In this document: positions 22,950 to 31,143 of the stretch, piece after piece
Position numbering within the stretch: position 1 is the stretch's first letter
Layout of the letters: each line of letters opens with the position of its first letter
Source of the DNA: Phenylobacterium sp. SCN 70-31
GTDB lineage: Bacteria; Pseudomonadota; Alphaproteobacteria; Caulobacterales; Caulobacteraceae
DNA: 50,374 nt
Assembly (NCBI RefSeq): GCF_001724605.1
Contig: NZ_MEEX01000033.1
Span: 1-50,374, forward strand
Direction: 5' to 3'
Translations under genes and position numbers: made by a program
The notes under the pieces: generated by a model
The model's database searches: none
What the model was told of the DNA's origin: nothing
Seen by the model: the letters and a program-made list of their open reading frames with translations, nothing else

Positions 22950-23329
22950 CAGGCGATGTCTTCGGGAACCCAGGCGTGGCGATGTTCGCCGTAGACGGCC
23001 TGGGTCGGCGCCGGAAACGCCGGGTCGGCGAACGCGCCCAGGGCCACCGCGACCCGGTCGGCGACACGCAGGCTTTCCCACCAGACCGTGGACCCGCAGG
23101 TGGGGCAGAAGCGGAAGATGAGGCCGAAGCCGCTGTCGGATCCGCGCCGGAACTCGCGGGCCTCGCCTTCCGGGCTCACGGCGTCGCGGGCAAAGAAGGC
23201 GGCCACGCCGAACGGTCCGCCCGAGCGTCGCTGGCATTCGCGGCAATGGCACAGCGAAACCTTCATGGGCTCGCCGCGGCAGGCGACGCGGAGCTGGCCG
23301 CAAGCGCAGGTGGCGGTGCGTTCGATCAT
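22949..23329 (-). CDS. GFA-domain (CENP-V/GFA) zinc-binding protein
   Basis: A 126-residue protein with the metal-binding cysteines of the glutathione-dependent formaldehyde-activating family: C-A-C-G near residue 8, C-H-C-R-E-C near 27-32, and C-P-T-C-G near 74. It has the length of a single-domain GFA protein. Family members bind Zn and some form S-hydroxymethylglutathione, but most paralogues have unknown substrates. It is the first gene of a two-gene unit with host arfB (TGATG overlap). Confidence 0.8.
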   Translation of the reverse strand: MIERTATCACGQLRVACRGEPMKVSLCHCRECQRRSGGPFGVAAFFARDAVSPEGEAREFRRGSDSGFGLIFRFCPTCGSTVWWESLRVADRVAVALGAFADPAFPAPTQAVYGEHRHAWVPEDIA

Positions 23330-23629
23330 GCGCGAGAGATGCCATGGTTCGCGCGCCTCCGCATCCGCGCCGCCGCCTACGCCGCCGCCCGGGCCGCCGC
23401 CCGCGCCGCCGCACGGGGCGCTTTGCAGGCGGGCCGGGACGGGCTATTCGTCGTCCATGCGCGCGTCGCCTGCCCATTTCGTATGCCTCGATCCGACCGC
23501 CTCCGGCGGGCCGGTGAGGGATGTCGTGCGCTAGGATCGCGAACGCAGACGACCGAACACCAGCCCCGCCGGGAACCGGACGGGGCTTTTTCTTTGGCGC
23601 CCCGTCCGTCCCGCAGTCAGGAGAGACCG
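23330..23629. other. 300-base gap with GCC-rich tract and an orphan terminator
   Basis: Divergent promoter region between the GFA gene and the acetyltransferase gene. Bases 23366-23412 are a run of GCC/CGC triplets. I see no convincing coding frame. The only structured element is the plus-strand terminator at 23562. Confidence 0.4.
23562..23596 (+). terminator. Intrinsic terminator without an upstream gene
   Basis: AGCCCCG, inner CCGG-AACCGG, CGGGGCT, then TTTTTCTTT. No plus-strand gene precedes it, so it may end a small RNA or attenuate the acetyltransferase message that begins 33 bases later. Confidence 0.65.
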
Positions 23630-24145
23630 ATGGATCCGCCCCCCAACGACACGCCGGACATTTCCGTCCGCGCGGCCGAACGGGCCGACATGGCCCAGGT
23701 GGCCGAGGTGATGAACCAGCCTCGCGCCGTCTGGGGCACGCTTCAGACGCCGCTGACACCGACGGCTCTGCGCGAGGCGCGCTTCGACGCGACCGACGCC
23801 AACAACCGTCTCCTCGTGGCCGAGACGGGCGGGCGCGTGGTGGGCATGATCGGCCTGCACAGGGAGGTCCCGCATCGGCGCAGTCACGCCGCCCACCTGG
23901 GCATGGCCGTCCACGACGCCCATGCCGGCCGCGGCGTGGGAACCGCCCTGATGGCGGCCGTGGTCGACCTCGCGGACCGATGGTGGAACGTCCGGCGCCT
24001 GGAACTGAACGTCTATGCGGATAACCCGCGCGCCATCGCCCTCTACGAACGCTTCGGCTTCCAGCGGGAAGGGCTGTTCCGGGACTACGCGTGGCGCGAC
24101 GGCGCCTATGTGGACTCCCTGGCCATGGCGAGGCTGCGTCCATGA
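23630..24145 (+). CDS. GNAT-family N-acetyltransferase
   Basis: A 171-residue protein; ATG 23630 has AGGAGA nine bases upstream. The acetyl-CoA binding motif A appears as V-H-D-A-H-A-G-R-G-V-G-T-A-L-M (about residues 96-110), followed by L-E-L-N-V-Y-A-D-N-P-R-A-I-A-L-Y-E-R-F-G-F (motif B), typical of the RimJ/PhnO-like GNAT fold. The substrate (amino acid, antibiotic, protein N-terminus) cannot be told. It lies 117 bases upstream of ilvC on the same strand. Confidence 0.85.
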   Translation: MDPPPNDTPDISVRAAERADMAQVAEVMNQPRAVWGTLQTPLTPTALREARFDATDANNRLLVAETGGRVVGMIGLHREVPHRRSHAAHLGMAVHDAHAGRGVGTALMAAVVDLADRWWNVRRLELNVYADNPRAIALYERFGFQREGLFRDYAWRDGAYVDSLAMARLRP

Positions 24146-24262
24146 GCCTGGCCGCGACCGCCCTTCCCTTGACGTTCGGGCAAAAAACCGCTTCACACCC
24201 CCGGCTTTGCGGCGACGCCGTTGCGCGGCCGCAACACGATCTTTTGTCCTAGGAGAACAATC

Positions 24263-25282
24263 ATGCGCGTCTACTACGACCGCGACGCCGACATTTCCCG
24301 CATCCTGGACAAGAAGATCGCCATCGTAGGCTATGGCAGCCAGGGCCGCGCGCATGCGCTCAACCTGCACGACTCGGGCGTGAAGAACGTCGCCGTCGCC
24401 CTGAAGGCCGGTTCGTCCACCGCCAAGAAGGTCGAGGCCGATGGTCTGAAGGTGATGAGCGTCGCCGAGGCCGCCGCCTGGGCCGACCTGCTGATGGTTC
24501 TGGCGCCGGACGAACTGCAACGCGGCATCTACCAGAACGAGATCGAGCCCAACATCCGCGACGGCGCCGCCCTGCTGTTCGCCCACGGCCTGAACGTCCA
24601 TTTCGGCCTGATCGAGCCCAAGAGCACGGTCGACGTGCTCATGGTGGCGCCCAAGGGGCCCGGCCACACGGTGCGCGGCGAATACCAGAAGGGCGGCGGC
24701 GTGCCCTGCCTGATCGCCGTCCACCAGGACGCCTCTAGCAACGCCATGGACCTGGGCCTGGCCTATGCCTCGGCGATCGGCGGCGGCCGTTCGGGCATCA
24801 TCGAGACCAACTTCCGCGAGGAATGCGAGACCGACCTGTTCGGCGAACAGGCCGTGCTGTGCGGTGGCCTCGTGGAACTGATCCGCGCGGGCTTCGAAAC
24901 CCTGGTCGAGGCCGGCTACGCGCCGGAGATGGCCTATTTCGAGTGCCTGCACGAGGTGAAGCTGATCGTGGACCTGATCTACGAGGGCGGCATCGCCAAC
25001 ATGAACTACTCGATCTCGAACACCGCCGAGTACGGAGAGTACGTGACCGGCCCGCGGATCGTGACGCCCGACACCAAGGCCGAGATGAAGAAGGTTCTGG
25101 AGGACATCCAGTCGGGCCGCTTCGTCCGCGACTTCATGCAGGAGAATGCGGTCGGCGCCCCCAGCTTCAAGGCCACGCGCCGCCGTGGTTCGGAGCACCA
25201 GATCGAGGAAGTCGGACAGCGCCTGCGCGCCATGATGCCCTGGATCGGCAAGAACAAGCTGGTCGACACGGCGCGGAACTGA
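24263..25282 (+). CDS. ilvC: Ketol-acid reductoisomerase
   Basis: A 339-residue class I enzyme; ATG 24263 follows AGGAGA. The NADPH-binding Rossmann motif is V-G-Y-G-S-Q-G-R-A-H (about 22-31), with serines and lysines for the phosphate further on. The Mg-binding acidic residues lie in E-E-C-E-T-D-L-F-G-E-Q (about 186-196), and the C-terminal knot domain contains G-I-A-N-M-N-Y-S-I-S-N-T-A-E-Y-G. It converts acetolactate or acetohydroxybutyrate to the dihydroxy acids of valine, leucine and isoleucine synthesis. It stands alone, with a terminator directly behind it and a short hairpin (GTTGCG CGGC CGCAAC) in its leader at 24221-24236. Confidence 0.97.
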   Translation: MRVYYDRDADISRILDKKIAIVGYGSQGRAHALNLHDSGVKNVAVALKAGSSTAKKVEADGLKVMSVAEAAAWADLLMVLAPDELQRGIYQNEIEPNIRDGAALLFAHGLNVHFGLIEPKSTVDVLMVAPKGPGHTVRGEYQKGGGVPCLIAVHQDASSNAMDLGLAYASAIGGGRSGIIETNFREECETDLFGEQAVLCGGLVELIRAGFETLVEAGYAPEMAYFECLHEVKLIVDLIYEGGIANMNYSISNTAEYGEYVTGPRIVTPDTKAEMKKVLEDIQSGRFVRDFMQENAVGAPSFKATRRRGSEHQIEEVGQRLRAMMPWIGKNKLVDTARN

Positions 25283-25330
25283 TCGCGCAACGACCCGTCT
25301 CCGCGCCCGCGGGGACGCCAAGTCCGTATG

Positions 25331-25364
25331 ACGGCCCGGGAGCGATCCCGGGCCGTTCGTTCTT
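25331..25364 (+). terminator. Intrinsic terminator of ilvC
   Basis: ACGGCCCGGGA GCGA TCCCGGGCCGT, a perfect 11-bp stem, followed by TCGTTCTT. Confidence 0.8.
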
Positions 25365-25450
25365 CGCCGTCTGACATCGCGCCGTCATGGATTCCACGCA
25401 ACTTACGGCCGCGCTGATCGTTGCAGTTTCGATCACCCAGGGGGCGCGCC

Positions 25451-25567
25451 ATGCGGACGATGCGGATACTGTTGAAGTTCATGGGTCTGGGCGCCCTGAT
25501 CGCCGCAGACATCCTGCGTCCGACACGTCCCGAATATCGCCTGCCGGCGCGCTGGCTGGCGCGGTAG
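25451..25567 (+). CDS. Possible small protein of 38 residues
   Basis: ATG 25451 preceded by CAGGGGG. It encodes a basic N-terminus, a short hydrophobic segment (F-M-G-L-G-A-L-I-A-A-D-I-L) and a basic tail ending R-W-L-A-R. It could be a small membrane-associated protein, but there is no family evidence and the GC-rich setting makes chance frames common. Confidence 0.3.
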   Translation: MRTMRILLKFMGLGALIAADILRPTRPEYRLPARWLAR

Positions 25568-25595
25568 CGCGCCCGGCGCCGCCCCCCGGTTCGGA

Positions 25596-26840
25596 TCAGG
25601 CCGTGAGCGCGAGGGGCGCGGGCCGGCGGGCGGCGATCAGGTCGCCGTACAGCACCGTCAGGGCCTCGAAGGTGGCGTCCCAGCCGTGCCGGGCCTCGGC
25701 GCGTCGCCGCGCGGCGGCGCCCACCTCGACGACGTCGCGGGCGAAGAGGGCTTCGATGGCTTCGGCGAGCCCGCCGGGCTCCACATTCTCCGCCGGCTGA
25801 CCGACCTGCGTGTCGATCAGTTCGCCCACGCCGCCGCGTCGGGACCCGACGACGGGCAGGCCGGCGGCCATCGCCTCCAGCACGAACAGGCCGAAGATCT
25901 CGTTCTCGTTGGCGTGGAGCGCCGCATCGCAGGAGGCGAGCAGGGCGGCCAGCCGCACGGGGTCGCGCTCGAAATCCAGACTGATCACGTGCGGTGACCG
26001 GGGGAGGTCCTTGCCGGCCCCGACCAGCAGCAGCTTGTAGGGCGCGCCCAGCCGCTCGACCGCCGCCACCATGGAGTCGATGTTCTTCTCCCGCGCAGGG
26101 CGCCCCGCGAAGACCAGCAGGCGGACGTCGGGCGAGAGGCCCAGGCGGCGGATCAGCCGCTCGCGGTCGCCGCGGGCGGGGTGGAAGAGGTCGGTGTCCA
26201 CGCCGAGCTGCTGCACCGACATCCGCTGGACGCCGGCGTCGGCGAGGCGGCCGGCCATGTGCCGGCTGGGAGCCACGACGTGGTCGAAGCGCTGGTAGGC
26301 CTGGGCCCAGAAGCTGAACGCCGGCGCCTCGGCCCATTCGCCGAAGTGCAGCGCCGCCAGGGCGGCGGCGTCGGTGTGGCAGAAGCCGACGACGGGAACG
26401 CCCAGGGCCTCGCCCGCCTCCAGCGCCGCATGGCCGGGGACGAAGACGTCGCCGGCCTCGATCACGTCGGGTTCCAGGAGCCGCAGCACCGTCTCCCACT
26501 TGGTGAGGCTGGCGGGCATCCGGTAGCCGTCGCCGAACGGCAGGCGCGTGGCCGACACCGTCACCAGGCCCTCGGGTTCGGCGCGGGTGCGGGCGCCGGG
26601 GACCACCAGCGTATGGCGCACGTCCGGCCGGCGTCGCGCCAGCCAGGCGCGCTTGGCCATGAGATAGCGTTTCACGCCGCCCGACTTGGGTGCGTACATC
26701 ATGGTGGTGTCGATCAGGTGGAAGCCGCCCGTCCCGTCCCCACCCGGGGCGCCGGCGGCCGAAGGTTCGGCGGTCTGGCGGCTCAGGGCCGGATCGAGCC
26801 GGATCAGATCGGCGTATCGCGGGGCGGTGGCGTCGAACAC
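25596..26840 (-). CDS. Glycosyltransferase, GT4-type
   Basis: A GT-B fold glycosyltransferase of about 414 residues. The donor-binding C-terminal half has V-F-A-G-R-P-A-R-E-K-N-I-D, then H-A-N-E-N-E-I-F-G-L-F-V-L-E-A-M-A-A-G-L-P-V-V, the E-x7-E region of GT4 enzymes. The acceptor half contains M-Y-A-P-K-S-G-G-V-K-R-Y-L and V-V-G-F-C-H-T-D-A. The start is uncertain: the frame is open to 27056, GTG 26840 is chosen as a compromise, and a start just before F-H-L-I-D-T-T-M-M-Y-A-P would fit the family best. The sugar and acceptor are unknown. Confidence 0.8.
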   Translation of the reverse strand: MFDATAPRYADLIRLDPALSRQTAEPSAAGAPGGDGTGGFHLIDTTMMYAPKSGGVKRYLMAKRAWLARRRPDVRHTLVVPGARTRAEPEGLVTVSATRLPFGDGYRMPASLTKWETVLRLLEPDVIEAGDVFVPGHAALEAGEALGVPVVGFCHTDAAALAALHFGEWAEAPAFSFWAQAYQRFDHVVAPSRHMAGRLADAGVQRMSVQQLGVDTDLFHPARGDRERLIRRLGLSPDVRLLVFAGRPAREKNIDSMVAAVERLGAPYKLLLVGAGKDLPRSPHVISLDFERDPVRLAALLASCDAALHANENEIFGLFVLEAMAAGLPVVGSRRGGVGELIDTQVGQPAENVEPGGLAEAIEALFARDVVEVGAAARRRAEARHGWDATFEALTVLYGDLIAARRPAPLALTA

Positions 26841-27190
26841 GCGGCGAGGTCTCCGGGCTCTGGGTCGGCTGGCGGCCTGGAAAATGGGGGCTGTCGCTTC
26901 AGGCCCGGTTGGGCCGATGGCTGGGGGACCGTTCGCCGCCACGAGCGGGAAGGCGGGTCTCTTCCAAAGCTTGGCCAAAGGTCGCGCCCCTTGCTCGAAG
27001 CCTGGCCATTCTATCGGCCGCCGGACTGATGTCATCGTCCAAGGCGGCGCTTTCAAGACCCCGGCGACATGCCGGTGAAACGATCCCCATGGGCGCCCTT
27101 TCGGCGATGCTTCTCAGCGATGCTTCTCAGGGCCATAACCCGCGTTCGGCGCGGAGGTTGCCGTCCGCTGGCGATCGTCCGTCGTCTCGC
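26841..27190. other. 350-base region with no assigned gene
   Basis: Contains the possible N-terminal extension of the glycosyltransferase and its promoter. Bases 27106-27126 carry a duplicated GATGCTTCTCAG (spacing 13). I find no RNA gene or terminator. Confidence 0.4.
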
Positions 27191-28804
27191 TCATCGGGGA
27201 TCGTAGGCCCGGCCGATCTCGGGGCGGGCGCCGACGTGGGGCGGGAAGTCGGGCTCGCGGCGGGCCTTGGACGCCTGCTCGTAGGCGAAACCCAGCGCCA
27301 GGAGGCGGGCCTCGGACCATGCTGGCCCCAGGAACGACATCCCGACCGGCAGTCCCGAGACATAGCCCATCGGGACCGTGAGGTGGGGGTAGCCCGAAAC
27401 GGCGGGCAGGCGCGACGGCGAACCCAGGAAGACGCCGCCGTTGACGGGATCGACGATGGACGGCGGCCCGCCGCTGGGCGCGACCACGGCGTCGAGCGTC
27501 TGGTCCGCCAGCATTCCGTCCAGGGCTTCGCGGGCCAGGCGGGTGAGGTCGGCGCGCTTGCGGGGACGGTCGGGATCGTCGGCGACGCTCAGGGCCTCCT
27601 CGAAGATCTCCTGGCCGAACAGGGCTGTCTCGCGCGCCTCGGTGCGGTTGAAGGCGACCACATCGGCCAGGGACCGCGCCTTCACGGACGGGGGCGTCGT
27701 GGCGAGATAGGCGTCCAGCGCCGGACGGAAGTCGGCGGTCATGAGCTGGAGCTCCTCGCGTCCGATACGTCCCATGACGGCGTCGTCGGGTCCCTTCAGC
27801 TCCACCAGGATCGCGCCCTGCGCCCGCAAGGCCTCCAGCGCCGCCTCGAAGACGGCGTCGGTGCGGGGCGAGCGTCCCTTCCAGGCGTGCCAGACGCCGA
27901 TCCGGGCGCCCTTCAGGGCGTTGCGGTCCAGCGCGGCCAGATAGTCGGCCTTCCGCGCGTCCGCCTCGGCCGTGGCGGGATCCGCAGTGTCGGTTCCGGC
28001 GATGGCCGACAGCAGGGCGGCGGCGTCGGCCACCGTGCGGGTCATCGGGCCCGCGGTGTCCTGGGCGGCGGTGATCGGCACGATGTGGATGCGCGAAACC
28101 AGCCCTACGGTGGGCTTCAGGCCGACGACGCCCGTCATTGCGGCCGGGCAGGTGATCGAGCCGTCGGTCTCGGTCCCGATGGCGACCGCGGCCAGTCCGG
28201 CCGCGACGGCGGCGCCCGACCCCGACGACGAGCCGCAGGCGGTGCGGTCCAGGCCGTAGGGATTGCGCACGAGTCCGCCGACCGCGCTCCAGCCGCTGAT
28301 CGAGCGGGTGGAGCGGAAGTTGGCCCATTCCGACAGGTTGGTCTTGCCCAGCACGACTGCGCCGGCGTCCTTCAGGCGGCGCACCAGAGCGGCGTCGCGG
28401 CGGGTGACGTTGTCGGCGAGGGCCAGAGAGCCGGCGGTGGTGGGCAGGCCGTCGTCGGCCTCGATGTTGTCCTTCAGCAGGACCGTGACGCCGTGCAGGG
28501 GGCCTCGCACCTGGCCCGCGCGGCGCTCGGCGTCCAGCCGCCGGGCGTCGTCCAGGGCCTTGGGATTGACGGCCAGAACCGCGTTGAGGCGCACGCCGGC
28601 GTCGTCGTAACGGGCGATGCGGTCGATGTAGGCGCGGACGAGCTGCTCCGAGGTCGTCCGTCCGTCGGCGAGCGCGGCCTGCTGCTCGCCCGCCGAGGCG
28701 TAGGGGCTGAGGGGCTGGGCCTTGGCCGGCCCCGTGGCCGCAAGGGCGATGGTGGCCGCGAGGGCGATGGCGGCCGCGACGGCGGCGGACTGGACGTGAC
28801 GCAT
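27191..28804 (-). CDS. Secreted amidase (amidase signature family)
   Basis: A 537-residue protein; ATG 28804 follows GGGGAG four bases upstream. The N-terminus is a signal peptide (hydrophobic Ala/Ile segment to about residue 30, ending A-K-A-Q). Amidase signature catalytic elements are all present: Lys in V-L-L-K-D-N-I-E (about 111), the Ser-rich loop C-G-S-S-S-G-S-G (about 190-197) and the nucleophile in T-E-T-D-G-S-I (about 211-217). It hydrolyses amide bonds; a periplasmic substrate such as a peptide amide or aryl amide is likely but undetermined. Confidence 0.88.
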   Translation of the reverse strand: MRHVQSAAVAAAIALAATIALAATGPAKAQPLSPYASAGEQQAALADGRTTSEQLVRAYIDRIARYDDAGVRLNAVLAVNPKALDDARRLDAERRAGQVRGPLHGVTVLLKDNIEADDGLPTTAGSLALADNVTRRDAALVRRLKDAGAVVLGKTNLSEWANFRSTRSISGWSAVGGLVRNPYGLDRTACGSSSGSGAAVAAGLAAVAIGTETDGSITCPAAMTGVVGLKPTVGLVSRIHIVPITAAQDTAGPMTRTVADAAALLSAIAGTDTADPATAEADARKADYLAALDRNALKGARIGVWHAWKGRSPRTDAVFEAALEALRAQGAILVELKGPDDAVMGRIGREELQLMTADFRPALDAYLATTPPSVKARSLADVVAFNRTEARETALFGQEIFEEALSVADDPDRPRKRADLTRLAREALDGMLADQTLDAVVAPSGGPPSIVDPVNGGVFLGSPSRLPAVSGYPHLTVPMGYVSGLPVGMSFLGPAWSEARLLALGFAYEQASKARREPDFPPHVGARPEIGRAYDPR

Positions 28805-28868
28805 GAGGCTCCCCGGTCGACGCCCGATCTTGTCGCGGCGGGCCGCATCGCGCCAGGACTTCGGCGGA

Positions 28869-29225
28869 TCAGTGGGGAAGGCAGGCCTTGGCGCAGGCCG
28901 CCGCCAGCGCGCGCGGCGAGATCGGCTTGTCGACCACCGCATGCCTGCCGGGATCGAACTGGCCTGCATTGCCGGTGACGTAGACGACCGGCGACTCGCC
29001 CACCGCGCGGGCGATCATCTCGACGGCGGCGACGCCCGTGCCGTGCAGGATGCGGTAGTCGGCGGTGATCAGGTCGGGCCGCTGGGCGCGGGCGCAGGCC
29101 AGGGCGTCCTCGGGCGTGTCCGCGACATCGAAGCTGGAGAATCCGAGTTCGGCCAGCAGAGCCTCGAGCTCCAGCGCGATGACCGGTTCGTCCTCGATGA
29201 TCAGAACATGGCCCCCGGAAGCCAT
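28869..29225 (-). CDS. Single-domain response regulator
   Basis: A 118-residue receiver domain with no output domain. Acidic pocket in V-L-I-I-E-D-E-P, phosphoacceptor Asp in L-I-T-A-D-Y-R-I (about residue 52), Thr in V-V-Y-V-T-G-N, and Lys in V-V-D-K-P. The start is ATG 29225, with an in-frame GTG at 29237 as alternative. The R-x-L-x-G-T-G after the Asp is typical of receivers paired with HWE/HisKA_2 kinases in alphaproteobacteria. No kinase is adjacent. Confidence 0.85.
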   Translation of the reverse strand: MASGGHVLIIEDEPVIALELEALLAELGFSSFDVADTPEDALACARAQRPDLITADYRILHGTGVAAVEMIARAVGESPVVYVTGNAGQFDPGRHAVVDKPISPRALAAACAKACLPH

Positions 29226-29339
29226 CACGCGACGCACCTACTGATTGCAACTCACACCCAATGGTGGAGTTACTTCGTGCGCGACGCAAGAGCCCGACGT
29301 CGGGCGTCGGAACTCGTCCCGAAACGGGCGGCGAAGGAC

Positions 29340-29906
29340 TCAGTCCTTCGCGCGTTCCTGGTAGCTGCCGTCTTCGGTCAGGATCACGATCCGGGTGCCC
29401 GGACCGATGTAGGGCGGGATCATGGTGCGCAGGCCGTTCGACAGCACCGCCGGCTTGTACGACGACGATGCCGTTTGCCCCTTCACCGAGGGTTCGGTCT
29501 CGACCACTTCGAAGATGGCCGTGCGGGGCAGTTCGATGGCGATGGCGACGCCTTCGTGGGTCGAGAGCTGCACCGTGCAGCCGTCGGTGAGGTAGGGCGC
29601 GGCGTCGCCGATCATGTCCTCGGACGCGACGAGCTGATCGTAGGTCTCGGGGTTCATGAAGTGGAACCCTTCCCCGTCCTGGTAGAGGAAGGTGTAAGAG
29701 CGGTCGTCCACGATCGCGCGCTCGACGGTCTCGGTGGTGCGGTAGCGTTCCGAGATCTTCACCCCGTCCGAGATGCGGCGCATGTTGAGCTGGGTGACCG
29801 GCGTGCCCTTGCCGGGGTGGATGTTCTCGGCGCTGAGCACGACGTACAGCTTGCCTTCGAGATCGACGACCGCGCCCTTGCGCAGCGAGCTGGCGGAAAC
29901 CTTCAA
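29340..29906 (-). CDS. efp: Elongation factor P
   Basis: 188 residues, the standard EF-P length, obtained with a TTG start at 29906 preceded by GAGGA seven bases upstream; no ATG fits the family N-terminus M-K-V-S-A-S-S-L-R-K. The loop H-P-G-K-G-T-P-V holds the modified lysine (residue 33, equivalent to E. coli K34). Three beta-barrel domains follow, ending with the domain III signature region Y-I-G-P-G-T-R-I-V-I-L-T-E-D-G-S-Y. It relieves ribosome stalling at polyproline. The modification enzymes epmA and epmB are transcribed divergently next door. Confidence 0.95.
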   Translation of the reverse strand: MKVSASSLRKGAVVDLEGKLYVVLSAENIHPGKGTPVTQLNMRRISDGVKISERYRTTETVERAIVDDRSYTFLYQDGEGFHFMNPETYDQLVASEDMIGDAAPYLTDGCTVQLSTHEGVAIAIELPRTAIFEVVETEPSVKGQTASSSYKPAVLSNGLRTMIPPYIGPGTRIVILTEDGSYQERAKD

Positions 29907-30032
29907 ATGGGGGTCCTCGGTGATGCGGCGGAGCCGGGGCGCGCGCCCGGACGACTCCACGGATGGAATTCTTACGCCGGCCCCTATAGCGATGTGCGCC
30001 GAAATCTCCAGCCCCTCACGCCTGGGCCCCCT

Positions 30033-31064
30033 TTGACCGACTCCCGAGAAACGCCCTGGTGGGCGCCCGCCCGTCGCCCCGATCGCCGGCCCTTCCTGGC
30101 GGCGCGGACGGCGGTGACGCGGGCGGTGCGGCGCTGGTTCGAGGATCGCGGCTTCACAGAGGTGGAGACCGCCGCGCTGCAGGTCTCGCCCGGCAACGAG
30201 GCGCATCTGCACGCCTTCGCCACCGAGGCGGTCACGACCGCGGGCGAGAGATCGCCCCTCTACCTGCACACCTCGCCCGAGTTCGCGTGCAAGAAGCTGC
30301 TGGCGTCGGGCGAGCGCGAGATCTTCACCCTGGCCCGGGTGTGGCGGAACCGCGAGCGCGGCGCGCTGCACCACCCCGAGTTCACCATGCTGGAATGGTA
30401 CCGGGCCCACTCGCCCTACCAGGCGGTGATGGCCGACGCCGCCGCGCTGCTGGCCGTGGCGGCCGAGGCCGTGGAAACCCGCCGGCTCACCTGGCGTGGG
30501 CGCGAGGCCGACCCGTTCGCCGACCCCGAGCGGCTGAGCGTGGCCGAGGCCTTCGAGCGCTATGCCGGCATCGGCCTGCTGGCGCTGCTCGACGACCGCG
30601 ACGGCCTGTCGGCGAAGGCCCGCGAGGCCGGGGTGCGCACCGCGCCCGACGACACCTGGGCCGACGTCTTCAGCCGCGTGATCGTGGAGAGGGTGGAGCC
30701 GAACCTGGGATTCGGGCGCGCGACGATCCTCTGCGAATATCCAGTGTCCGAGGCGGCCCTGGCGCGACCGAAGCCGGACGACGGCCGCGTGGCCGAGCGG
30801 TTCGAGCTGTACGCCTGCGGCGTCGAGCTGGCCAACTGCTTCGGAGAACTGACCGACGCGGACGAACAGAGGCGGCGGTTCGGGATCGAGATGGACGAGA
30901 AGGCGCGCATCTACGGCGAGCGCTATCCCATCGACGAGGACTTCCTGGCGGCCCTGGCGCACATGCCGCCGGCCAGCGGCGGGGCCCTGGGCTTCGACCG
31001 CCTGGTGATGCTGGCCGCCGGTGCGTCGCGGATCGAGCAGGTTCTCTGGACCCCCGTGGCCTGA
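30033..31064 (+). CDS. epmA: EF-P--(R)-beta-lysine ligase EpmA (GenX/PoxA)
   Basis: A 343-residue class II lysyl-tRNA synthetase paralogue without the anticodon-binding domain. Motif 2 region H-P-E-F-T-M-L-E-W-Y and motif 3 region G-G-A-L-G-F-D-R-L-V-M-L are intact, and F-E-L-Y-A-C-G-V-E-L-A-N marks EpmA. The start is TTG 30033, 126 bases from the TTG start of efp on the other strand. It attaches (R)-beta-lysine to the EF-P lysine. epmB follows 79 bases downstream. Confidence 0.93.
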   Translation: MTDSRETPWWAPARRPDRRPFLAARTAVTRAVRRWFEDRGFTEVETAALQVSPGNEAHLHAFATEAVTTAGERSPLYLHTSPEFACKKLLASGEREIFTLARVWRNRERGALHHPEFTMLEWYRAHSPYQAVMADAAALLAVAAEAVETRRLTWRGREADPFADPERLSVAEAFERYAGIGLLALLDDRDGLSAKAREAGVRTAPDDTWADVFSRVIVERVEPNLGFGRATILCEYPVSEAALARPKPDDGRVAERFELYACGVELANCFGELTDADEQRRRFGIEMDEKARIYGERYPIDEDFLAALAHMPPASGGALGFDRLVMLAAGASRIEQVLWTPVA

Positions 31065-31143
31065 ACGACGGCCTGATCCACGGTGTGGCGATGGCGAGGC
31101 CGAAAGGCGAGGCGGCGTTGCGGCCGCCGCGCCCTCGGGCCAT

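Noticed and set aside
22831..22950. A tRNA or tmRNA as attachment site
   Set aside because: No cloverleaf or CCA-end sequence is found near the junction; the break lies in a protein-coding gene.
23366..23412. GCC/CGC triplet run as a coding alanine tract
   Set aside because: No start, ribosome site or conserved protein; likely low-complexity non-coding DNA.
22827..24143. A 438-codon minus-strand frame ending in the arfB remnant
   Set aside because: Only the last 40 codons resemble ArfB, starting at ATG 22949; the rest is antisense to the acetyltransferase and out of frame with the GFA gene.
24169..24197. TTGACG with a poor -10 upstream of ilvC as promoter
   Set aside because: The -10 candidate TTCACA is too far from consensus to support a call.
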